Source: Candidatus Latescibacterota bacterium (GTDB taxonomy: Bacteria > Latescibacterota > UBA2968 > UBA8231). Taken from it: 8,953 nt of DNA. This document shows positions 1 to 5,544 of the stretch, piece after piece. The notes beneath the pieces were generated by a model. That model searched no databases and was not told the DNA's origin. It saw only the letters and a program-made list of their open reading frames with translations. The stretch is taken from positions 8,053 through 17,005 of the forward strand of contig DPVW01000005.1 of NCBI GenBank assembly GCA_003529325.1, given 5' to 3'. Positions within the stretch are counted from its first letter, which is position 1. Each line of letters starts with the position of its first letter. The position numbers and the translations under genes are program-made.

Positions 1-272
1 ACACTGAGCTTGAACACCCGTAGCGCCCACAAGGGTGAGTAGCCTTCCTGTGTGGGCAGACGCGTTACGACGTTGTGGGTGGACCCGTCATCGTCGAGGG
101 CAAAACCATCCACTTCGTCGCGATCATTGTCGAAGAACGCATACATCACCGGTGCCGATATCAACTGGCCGCCAAACTCGGTAGTGGCGCTGCTTTCCGG
201 GTTCTCGAACAACAGGTAGCGGACCACCCGGTCACGATACCAGCCATCGTGGAGACCCACGGCATAAGGACT
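1..272 (-). pseudogene. Frameshifted C-terminal continuation of the lipoprotein, partial at window edge
   Basis: Downstream of about position 270 the plausible protein lies in another minus-strand frame. It reads ...PYAVGLHDGWYRDRVVRY, then a hydrophilic stretch, then SAPVMYAFFDND, and finally HNVVTRLPTQEGYSPLWALR, open to base 1. The GWYRD, APVMYAFF and HNVV..LP...GYSPLW elements are what I would expect from the same extracytoplasmic domain family as the PGDPGYNDL motif just upstream in the first frame. Adding a single base at about 266-272 joins the two frames smoothly as ...QVIEVRV-PYAVGLHDGW. This is therefore one gene interrupted by an apparent one-base deletion: a real mutation, a programmed shift, or a sequencing/assembly error. 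The end of the gene lies beyond the window. Confidence 0.65.
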
Positions 273-1078
273 CGCACCTCGATCACCTGACGCAGGTCAT
301 TGTATCCGGGATCACCGGGAATTTCTCCAAAAATCGGCAACTGTCGGATGACGCGGTCCCCACGACGATCGACGGCAACGATTGGCACATAGTCAGGAAA
401 GTTCGCCGTAATCGCGACGGCGCCGGCTGCCAGCAGATCGTCTCGCACATCGGTTCTTACATCTTCGGAGACCAGCACCGACCCATCTGCATCGTGACCC
501 CGCATCAGCAGGCGAACCCCGGTTCCAGTCGGTATACCGCCAATCAGTTCGTGCAGTCGTGGATCTTCTATCTCATAATCGAAAATCAAGGTATCGACGT
601 CGACGACGACACGAACCGAGAGATTGACAATCTCCGGAGGGAGCACCGACGTCAGTTCTACCTCTCCAGTGAGACGCACCAGGCGTAGAAACAGCACGGA
701 CGGCACGCGGTCCTCGATATCGATCGTGTCGGAGGCAGCAAGCGTACGGATCCGATTGTGGTCAAAGACCTCGATATGCACCCGGCGGTCCAACCCATCC
801 GGCACACCACGGGCGATGGCCCGCGCTCTTTCGCCAACGAGATTCATCGTTCCCGTAATCGGCGCCTTCAGATCGGCGGCGGTGATCGTGTAGCGCACCT
901 CGGCAAACAACTGCGTGCCGGGACCTATGGCGAGATCCGTTGGCAGTGTGGCAATGAGTTCGAGACCCGGATCGTCGTCGTTGACACCGGGATCGGAGGG
1001 ATTGTCGCGGTCGAGGATGCCACAGGCGACCAGCGGCAGCATCGCCGCGATCGACAACAGGAAAAAGAGGCGTCGCAC
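161..1078 (-). CDS. Lipoprotein, N-terminal part of a frameshifted gene
   Basis: Secreted lipoprotein of unknown function. Residues 1-19 form a lipoprotein signal peptide (MRR, hydrophobic stretch, lipobox LVAC with Cys19 as the lipidation site); there is no Asp after the Cys, so outer-membrane sorting would be expected in a diderm. The mature part starts with an Asp/Pro/Asn-rich linker, followed by beta-rich, Ig-like sequence without recognisable catalytic residues. Around residues 255-270 is a motif of the form PGDPGYNDLRQV, which resembles a repeat seen in secreted proteins of environmental bacteria. The last ~35 residues in this frame (from about LMPWVS on, Cys- and Ser-rich) look like out-of-frame translation; the true continuation is in another frame (see 1-272). 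The start is GTG at 1078, sharing one base with the upstream HTH gene's TAG (TAGTG). A GAGGT lies about 12 nt upstream, longer than usual, so coupling to the upstream gene is likely. Lipoprotein call is solid; function unknown. Confidence 0.75.
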   Translation of the reverse strand: MRRLFFLLSIAAMLPLVACGILDRDNPSDPGVNDDDPGLELIATLPTDLAIGPGTQLFAEVRYTITAADLKAPITGTMNLVGERARAIARGVPDGLDRRVHIEVFDHNRIRTLAASDTIDIEDRVPSVLFLRLVRLTGEVELTSVLPPEIVNLSVRVVVDVDTLIFDYEIEDPRLHELIGGIPTGTGVRLLMRGHDADGSVLVSEDVRTDVRDDLLAAGAVAITANFPDYVPIVAVDRRGDRVIRQLPIFGEIPGDPGYNDLRQVIEVRVLMPWVSTMAGIVTGWSATCCSRTRKAAPLPSLAAS

Positions 1079-1317
1079 TATCCGCGTCCGACCTCACGTG
1101 CAAACAGAAACAACTGATCGGGGTGTAACAATGGCTCCCGTGAGCCATCCGCTGGCAGCTCGCCTTCGTGATGCAGATTCAACCAGGCATCGATCTCGCT
1201 GCGGCGAAAACGTACCAGTTTGCCCAGGCGAAAATGTGGCATCTCCCTCTTGCCGACGAGCCTGCGGACCGTCGTCACCGAGCAACGCAGGTATCGACTG
1301 ACCTCCTGGGACGTCAT
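1078..1317 (-). CDS. Small HTH_17 / excisionase-type DNA-binding protein
   Basis: Small winged-helix DNA-binding protein of the MerR/excisionase-like HTH_17 class. It begins MTSQEVSRYLRCSVTTVRRL (recognition helix in the TTVRRLV stretch), followed by the wing pattern of K/R-E..P-hydrophobic..G.L.RFRRSEIDAWL typical of the family. A ~30-residue tail rich in Pro and charged residues (to FAREVGRG) has no recognised domain. I prefer the ATG at 1317 because GAGG lies about 6 nt upstream and family members start close to the first helix. An in-frame ATG at 1335 would add six residues and overlap the queD stop (TGATG). The stop TAG overlaps the GTG of the lipoprotein gene by one base, so the two are probably translated together. 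No integrase or phage genes are nearby, so a regulatory role is more likely than an excisionase role. Target unknown. Confidence 0.8.
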   Translation of the reverse strand: MTSQEVSRYLRCSVTTVRRLVGKREMPHFRLGKLVRFRRSEIDAWLNLHHEGELPADGSREPLLHPDQLFLFAREVGRG

Positions 1318-1334
1318 AAGTCCCTCGCGTGGCA

Positions 1335-1775
1335 TCAGATGGTCACCGACCGATCGAGAGTGAAAAAATTGTTGTCCGTCTCCTGGATCGTCAGCTGCAA
1401 ATCGTAGTCAATTCCCCGACCGGGGAACAACCCTTGCAGTACATCGACAGCCTGGTCCATGCAGTACAGCGCGACATTTTCGACACTGGGATTGTTGCCG
1501 GGCAACAGGATGACACCCTCCGGTTCGAACAGACCGCTATGCAGAAAGGCCTCGTCCCGACTGGAGACGAGCATACGATGATCCAGGGATTTGAAAATAT
1601 CCTTGAGGGCACCGAAGTCGACGGACATGTCGATATCCTCCAAACGAGGGAAACTTTCAGCGCAGACTACAAAGGTCCCCCGCCAGGTGTGGCCATGGAC
1701 ATACGCACACTTACCATCATAGCCAAGTTGCCGATGCGCCGCATGGAAATGTCCCTTCGCCGTAATCTTCTCCAC
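1335..1775 (-). CDS. queD: 6-carboxytetrahydropterin synthase (QueD / PTPS family)
   Basis: Cytoplasmic zinc enzyme that converts dihydroneopterin triphosphate to 6-carboxy-5,6,7,8-tetrahydropterin, the second step of 7-deazaguanine (queuosine precursor) synthesis. The 146-residue protein carries the family signatures: FHAAH (His14) plus HGH (His27, His29) as zinc ligands, the catalytic Cys23 in KCAYVHGH, VDFGALK followed by LDH (Asp65-His66), NPSVEN near residue 97, and the substrate-binding Glu132 in IQET. Length is slightly above the E. coli enzyme (about 120) and within the family range. The start is GTG at 1775 with GAGAG a few bases upstream and only 8 bp to the preceding gene. The stop TGA overlaps an alternative ATG of the HTH gene. 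QueC, QueE and QueF are not in the window. A eukaryote-like pyruvoyltetrahydropterin synthase role is a less likely alternative. Confidence 0.93.
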   Translation of the reverse strand: MEKITAKGHFHAAHRQLGYDGKCAYVHGHTWRGTFVVCAESFPRLEDIDMSVDFGALKDIFKSLDHRMLVSSRDEAFLHSGLFEPEGVILLPGNNPSVENVALYCMDQAVDVLQGLFPGRGIDYDLQLTIQETDNNFFTLDRSVTI

Positions 1776-1783
1776 AGGCGCTC

Positions 1784-2113
1784 TCAGACACGTTTCATGA
1801 TATCAGCTACCACGTGGGTCTCATTCCCCAGTCGTTTTTCCATGCGCACTCGCACAATCCATGTCACCAGCGAGGTCACCGCCGCCGCCAGGATGAGAAA
1901 ATACAGACCCCGTCCCGTGACCTGCACGAAAGGACCGCTGCTGATCGTCGTGAACAGCACGATCAGAGCGAAAGCGCTGATCATGACCCCCGTGAGACCA
2001 TGAAGCACCCGTTGGCAGACATGTATTGTGCCCATCATATGGCCTCGCTCATCTTCGCTCAACTGCGACTCCTGCTTCTCGAGTGTTTTGGGCTGGCGCT
2101 CCTTCTTTGCCAT
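1784..2113 (-). CDS. Small two-helix membrane protein, unknown function
   Basis: 109-residue protein I do not recognise. The first ~30 residues are highly charged (Lys/Glu/Gln-rich, likely cytoplasmic). Two hydrophobic segments follow, at about residues 38-58 (LTGVMISAFALIVLFTTI) and 68-88 (GLYFLILAAAVTSLVTWIV), separated by a short Gly/Pro/Ser loop, so a hairpin topology with both ends in the cytoplasm is expected. A short basic C-terminus (RVRMEKRLG) fits the positive-inside rule. There are no motifs for enzymatic activity. The start ATG at 2113 has a good GGAG about 7 nt upstream. It lies 20 bp after dxr and 8 bp before queD, so it is very likely co-transcribed with both. The clear RBS and spacing make it a real gene. 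Confidence 0.75.
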   Translation of the reverse strand: MAKKERQPKTLEKQESQLSEDERGHMMGTIHVCQRVLHGLTGVMISAFALIVLFTTISSGPFVQVTGRGLYFLILAAAVTSLVTWIVRVRMEKRLGNETHVVADIMKRV

Positions 2114-2133
2114 TCGACGCTCCGAAAATGTTC

Positions 2134-3309
2134 TCAGGCGGCCGCGCGGCGGCTGTCAGCCACCTGCCTGGCCCGCTGTCTGGCACGACGATCGACATCG
2201 AGGACGGTTTCCACATCTGCTGCGGTCCCTGGTTCCCAGCCATCGACGACGGCGCGGTTGATTTCGTGGATATCTAGAAATCCGATGCTGCCTTCGAGGA
2301 AAGCGGCCACCGCCACTTCGTTGGCGGCGTTCAGCGCCGTCGGCAGCGTCCCCCCCACTCGTCCCACATCGTAACACAGCGCTAGCCCGGGATATTCGTC
2401 CAGATCTGGCGCCTCGAAGTGCAGCGCGCCAAGACGCACGACGTCGAGTGGAGACAACACCGCTTCCCTGCGAGCAGGATGGGTCAATGCATACTGAATT
2501 GGAATTGCCATATCCGTGCGGCCGAGGTGAGCGATGACGGAACCATCGACGAATTCAACCATGGAATGCACGATCGACTCGCGATGGATGACGACATCTA
2601 CCTGCTCGACACCGACATCAAAAAGCCAACCTGCCTCGATGACTTCGAAGCCCTTGTTCATCAGCGTCGCACAATCGACTGTGATCTTGGGTCCCATACG
2701 CCAGGTCGGATGCGCGAGCGCCTCCTGCGGCGTCACCGACACCAGTTCTGCTCGCGGGCGATCACGAAAGGCACCGCCTGACGCAGTCAGCAGATAGCGC
2801 TTCACATCCTGCTGCCGCTCGCCATTGAGACACTGCCACATGGCACTGGGTTCGGAATCAACAGGCAGGATACGACCCGTGCCGGCGTGGGCTGCCTGCA
2901 GCACGAGTCCACCAGCCATCACCAGCGGTTCCTTGTTGGCCATGGCCACCGGCAGGCCCTGGTGCAGAGCCGCCATCGTTGGCTCCAGCCCGATCGCACC
3001 GACGAGCCCATTGACAACCACGTCGACCCCAGGCTCGATTGCCGCCGCTCGCAGTCCCCTGGCACCATGGACAACACGTGTCTCCCCCAACGCGGCTCGA
3101 ACATGGACAGCTGCACTCTCGTCGGCGACACAGACAAGCTGCGGTCGCCATTTCCTGGCGAGGCCGATCAACTCCTCAACCCGGTGTCCCGCCGTCAGCA
3201 CCGCAACCGGCCAGGCGTCCTCGCCATCCTGGCGTCTTAAGCCCTCGATCACCCGAAACGTGGTACTGCCGATGGAACCTGTGCAACCGAGAATTGCGAC
3301 GCCCGTCAT
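2134..3309 (-). CDS. dxr: 1-deoxy-D-xylulose 5-phosphate reductoisomerase
   Basis: First committed enzyme of the MEP isoprenoid pathway: NADPH- and divalent metal-dependent conversion of DXP to 2-C-methyl-D-erythritol 4-phosphate, the target of fosmidomycin. At 391 residues it is full length. Visible are the Rossmann motif GCTGSIG (8-14), VVNGLVGAIGLEPT (98-111), ANKE (124-127), metal ligands Asp151 and Glu153 in VDSEPSAMWQCL, the substrate loop LTASGGAF (174-181), HPTWRMG (200-206), MNKGFEVIEA with Asn218, Lys219 and Glu222, HRESIVHSMVEF (242-253) and LPTALNAANEVAVAAF (322-337). Three conserved positions look unusual (Pro128, Pro154, Cys213; see findings). The start ATG at 3309 overlaps the ferredoxin stop (ATGA) and has GGAG about 5 nt upstream. 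The usual neighbours of dxr (frr, uppS, cdsA, rseP) are absent. Confidence 0.97.
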   Translation of the reverse strand: MTGVAILGCTGSIGSTTFRVIEGLRRQDGEDAWPVAVLTAGHRVEELIGLARKWRPQLVCVADESAAVHVRAALGETRVVHGARGLRAAAIEPGVDVVVNGLVGAIGLEPTMAALHQGLPVAMANKEPLVMAGGLVLQAAHAGTGRILPVDSEPSAMWQCLNGERQQDVKRYLLTASGGAFRDRPRAELVSVTPQEALAHPTWRMGPKITVDCATLMNKGFEVIEAGWLFDVGVEQVDVVIHRESIVHSMVEFVDGSVIAHLGRTDMAIPIQYALTHPARREAVLSPLDVVRLGALHFEAPDLDEYPGLALCYDVGRVGGTLPTALNAANEVAVAAFLEGSIGFLDIHEINRAVVDGWEPGTAADVETVLDVDRRARQRARQVADSRRAAA

Positions 3310-3734
3310 GCGGGCTCCAGTAACGCCTCGAGGTCCAACTTCATGTCGCTGCGTCGCAGCGCCGTCGTCACCGGTTGTACACGACTGAGCCGGATGGCGC
3401 CCGCAGGACAGGCGGCCTCACACAGACCGCACAGCAGGCACTTACCAAGGTCAAGCTCGAATCGCGCCGGGCGTCGGCTACGTTCGTTGAGAGCATCCCC
3501 CGCCATGGGAGGTCCCGCATCGACGGTGATACACTGTGACGGGCAAGCACCGGCGCAAAGGGCGCAGGCCACGCAGCGCACAGAATCGTCCTCTGCGCGT
3601 AGCAGTCGTGGCGTTCCCCGCAACGCCTGCGTGCCCGCAAGAACCGATCGACGACGACCCAGCAGTCTGCTGAACATGCGCCGCAGACCGCCGTGGGCAT
3701 GCCGCCGTGCGGCGGTCGAGACGGGGGCAGACAA
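3306..3734 (-). CDS. NuoI-like 2[4Fe-4S] ferredoxin, stand-alone
   Basis: Electron-transfer protein with two [4Fe-4S] sites. From the TTG at 3734 it is 142 residues. Cluster motifs are CVACALCAGACP (Cys54, 57, 60, 64) and CLLCGLCEAACP (Cys99, 102, 105, 109), separated by a linker ending RRPARFELDLGKC. That linker and the LRGTPRLLRAED lead-in resemble the complex I subunit NuoI (23-kDa type), but the N-terminal membrane-associating part is reduced to a basic stretch (RRMFSRLLGRRRS), and no other nuo gene is present. Start choice: TTG at 3734 has a strong GGAGG 5 nt upstream and sits one base after the RNase Y stop. Earlier in-frame ATGs at 3842, 3782 and 3761 would overlap rny by up to about 107 bp; a later ATG at 3677 is also possible. 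The stop overlaps the dxr ATG (ATGA), so the two are probably coupled. Role: generic ferredoxin, perhaps for IspG/IspH (inference). Confidence 0.85.
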   Translation of the reverse strand: MSAPVSTAARRHAHGGLRRMFSRLLGRRRSVLAGTQALRGTPRLLRAEDDSVRCVACALCAGACPSQCITVDAGPPMAGDALNERSRRPARFELDLGKCLLCGLCEAACPAGAIRLSRVQPVTTALRRSDMKLDLEALLEPA

Positions 3735-3735
3735 C

Positions 3736-5457
3736 TTAGCCTCCGGCTGGCGTGGCCCCATGCGGGCCCTGTGGATGACCATTGCGTGGAGGTTGCCCGT
3801 TGCGCGGAGATGGCGCCGGGCGTCGACCCCGGGGTCGGTCATTGCCGGCTCGTTCCGGTCGAGATGTCTTTGGACCGGTGTAGCGTACGGCGCGGGTCTC
3901 GCGCACGACCATAACTTTCACCTCACCGGCAAACGTGAGTTCCTGACGCACCCGTTCGGCGATGTCGAAAGCGAGGATCTCCGCGTCGTCATCACTGACA
4001 TGATCGCCACGCACCATCACCCGAATCTCGCGTCCTGCGTTGATGGCGAAGACGTCCTTGACACCCTCGAAGGAGGTCGCGATATCCTTGAGCCTCATGA
4101 TCCGCCGTGCATACCCCTCGGGATCCTCGCGGCGCCCGCCTGGGCGCGTGGAGGAGATGGCATCCGCCGCCTTCACCAGAAAACAGATCGGATCGACGCG
4201 GTCGTGATCTTCGTGGCTTTCGGCGATGACTTCGCGGATCACGGGATGCTCGCCAAAGCGCTCGGCCATGTCGATGCCGAGATCGATGTGTGATCCCTCC
4301 ATTTCCCGACTGACCGTCTTGCCGATGTCGTGCAACAGACCCGCACGTCGTGCCAGGGGTGCGTCGAGACCGATCTCGATCGCCATGAGACCGGCCAGTT
4401 GGCCGACTTCAAGGCAGTGCTGCAACTGATTCTGCCCGTAGCTGAAACGGTATTTGAGGCGCCCCAGTGAGCCTGGCAGATCGGGGTGATAATCGGCGGC
4501 GCCAATTTCGGCGAGGGCCTTGCGGCCGGCATCCTCCATGTCCTCATCGAGGATTCGTTTCGCGTCGGCAACGACCTCCTCGATACGATTCGGCGTGAAA
4601 CCACCATCACGGATCAGGCGCTCCATCGAACGCGCCGCCACCTCTCTGCGTAGTGGATCGAAGGAGGACAGCAACACGGTATCGGGTGTATCGTCAACGA
4701 CGACCTTGACGCCGGTTGCATTCTCAAAAGAGCGCACATTGCGCCCTTCCTTGCCGATAATGCGACTCTTCAGACTCTCACTCGGCAAGGTCACGGTAGA
4801 GGTCGAGATCTGTTCGGCTTCCTCCACCGCACAGCGCTGAATGGCCTGTGCGACGATGCGGCGCGCCTCCCGATCGGCCTCTTCTCGAGCCCTTGTCCGC
4901 TCGGCCCGAATCGTGGCGGCTGCACGCGCCCGGACCTCTCCTTGCAGGTGTTCGAGTAGCTGCTCCTTGGCCTCGTCCCCCGTCAGGTTGGCTGCCAGTT
5001 CGAGCTTTTCCCGAAACTCCCTCTTCACCGCCTCCATTTCGACTTCCGTATCACGGATGGCTCGCTCCCGCGAACCGAGACGGTGTTCCTGATTCTTGTA
5101 GCGACTCCACTCCTTGCGCAGATCGCTACGCTGGTTCTCGAGGTCACGTCCCCGCGAACTCAACTCCTTCTCGCGCAGGTCTCGCGACTCGATGGCCTCT
5201 TCGATTTTTCGTTCCTGGTCGGCTTTGACCCGGTACCAGCCATCCTTCTCCTCGAGGAAAGCGATACGCTGGGCACGCTCCTCTTCCGCCAGTCGACGCA
5301 CGGCACGTGCCTCGGCCTCTTCTTCCAGGCGGTGTTGCGTCACCTTCTTCAGATAATGACTGATGAAGTAGCCAAGCCCGACACCGACTAGCAACAGACC
5401 GAGGCCACACAGTACTGCGAGCCATAATTCTGCGCCCTGGATGACGGAAGTATTCAT
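3736..5457 (-). CDS. rny: Ribonuclease Y
   Basis: Membrane-anchored endoribonuclease that initiates mRNA decay. From the ATG at 5457 it is 573 residues. In order: one N-terminal membrane helix (about residues 10-33), a long charged coiled coil (about 35-215), a KH RNA-binding domain with IGKEGRNVRSFENATGV (234-250), an HD hydrolase domain with QHCLEV, LLHDIGK (His376-Asp377) and AESHEDHD, then VKAADAISSTRPGGRRE and the normal end EVKVMVVRETRAVRYT. After this there is an extra ~46-residue Arg/Pro/Gly/Asn-rich tail not typical of the family. An in-frame GTG at 5502 would add 15 residues. I prefer ATG 5457 because family members have a short segment before the membrane helix, though its RBS is weak. 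The stop TAA is one base before the TTG of the ferredoxin gene. Confidence 0.96.
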   Translation of the reverse strand: MNTSVIQGAELWLAVLCGLGLLLVGVGLGYFISHYLKKVTQHRLEEEAEARAVRRLAEEERAQRIAFLEEKDGWYRVKADQERKIEEAIESRDLREKELSSRGRDLENQRSDLRKEWSRYKNQEHRLGSRERAIRDTEVEMEAVKREFREKLELAANLTGDEAKEQLLEHLQGEVRARAAATIRAERTRAREEADREARRIVAQAIQRCAVEEAEQISTSTVTLPSESLKSRIIGKEGRNVRSFENATGVKVVVDDTPDTVLLSSFDPLRREVAARSMERLIRDGGFTPNRIEEVVADAKRILDEDMEDAGRKALAEIGAADYHPDLPGSLGRLKYRFSYGQNQLQHCLEVGQLAGLMAIEIGLDAPLARRAGLLHDIGKTVSREMEGSHIDLGIDMAERFGEHPVIREVIAESHEDHDRVDPICFLVKAADAISSTRPGGRREDPEGYARRIMRLKDIATSFEGVKDVFAINAGREIRVMVRGDHVSDDDAEILAFDIAERVRQELTFAGEVKVMVVRETRAVRYTGPKTSRPERAGNDRPRGRRPAPSPRNGQPPRNGHPQGPHGATPAGG

Positions 5458-5519
5458 GTCTTGACGTCCGTTTTGGGAAGCCGGCGGCTCGTGGCCACCC
5501 ACCTCTCATTTCATGGTCG

Positions 5520-5531
5520 ATATTCGAATAT
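5520..5531. promoter_or_regulatory. AT-rich perfect palindrome in the kamA-rny gap
   Basis: ATATTCGAATAT is a perfect 12-bp palindrome in an otherwise GC-rich 87-bp gap between the kamA stop and the rny ATG. Imperfect outer arms (GGTCG on the left, CGAACC on the right) extend it. It could be an operator. Its TATATT could also serve as a -10 for an internal rny promoter, though no good -35 lies 17 bp upstream. Confidence 0.3.
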
Positions 5532-5544
5532 ACGAACCTCGTGA

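Noticed and set aside
1329..2374. Overlapping plus-strand frames opposite queD, the membrane protein and dxr
   Set aside because: Shadows of well-supported minus-strand genes; no recognisable protein motifs.
3735..3842. Ferredoxin start at ATG 3842, overlapping rny by 107 bp
   Set aside because: The added residues mirror the RNase Y tail in another frame; TTG 3734 has an ideal GGAGG.
3343..4293. Long plus-strand open frame of 316 codons opposite rny and the ferredoxin gene
   Set aside because: It is antisense to two unmistakable minus-strand genes, has Arg/Ser/Pro-rich composition typical of GC-rich shadow frames and no domain pattern.
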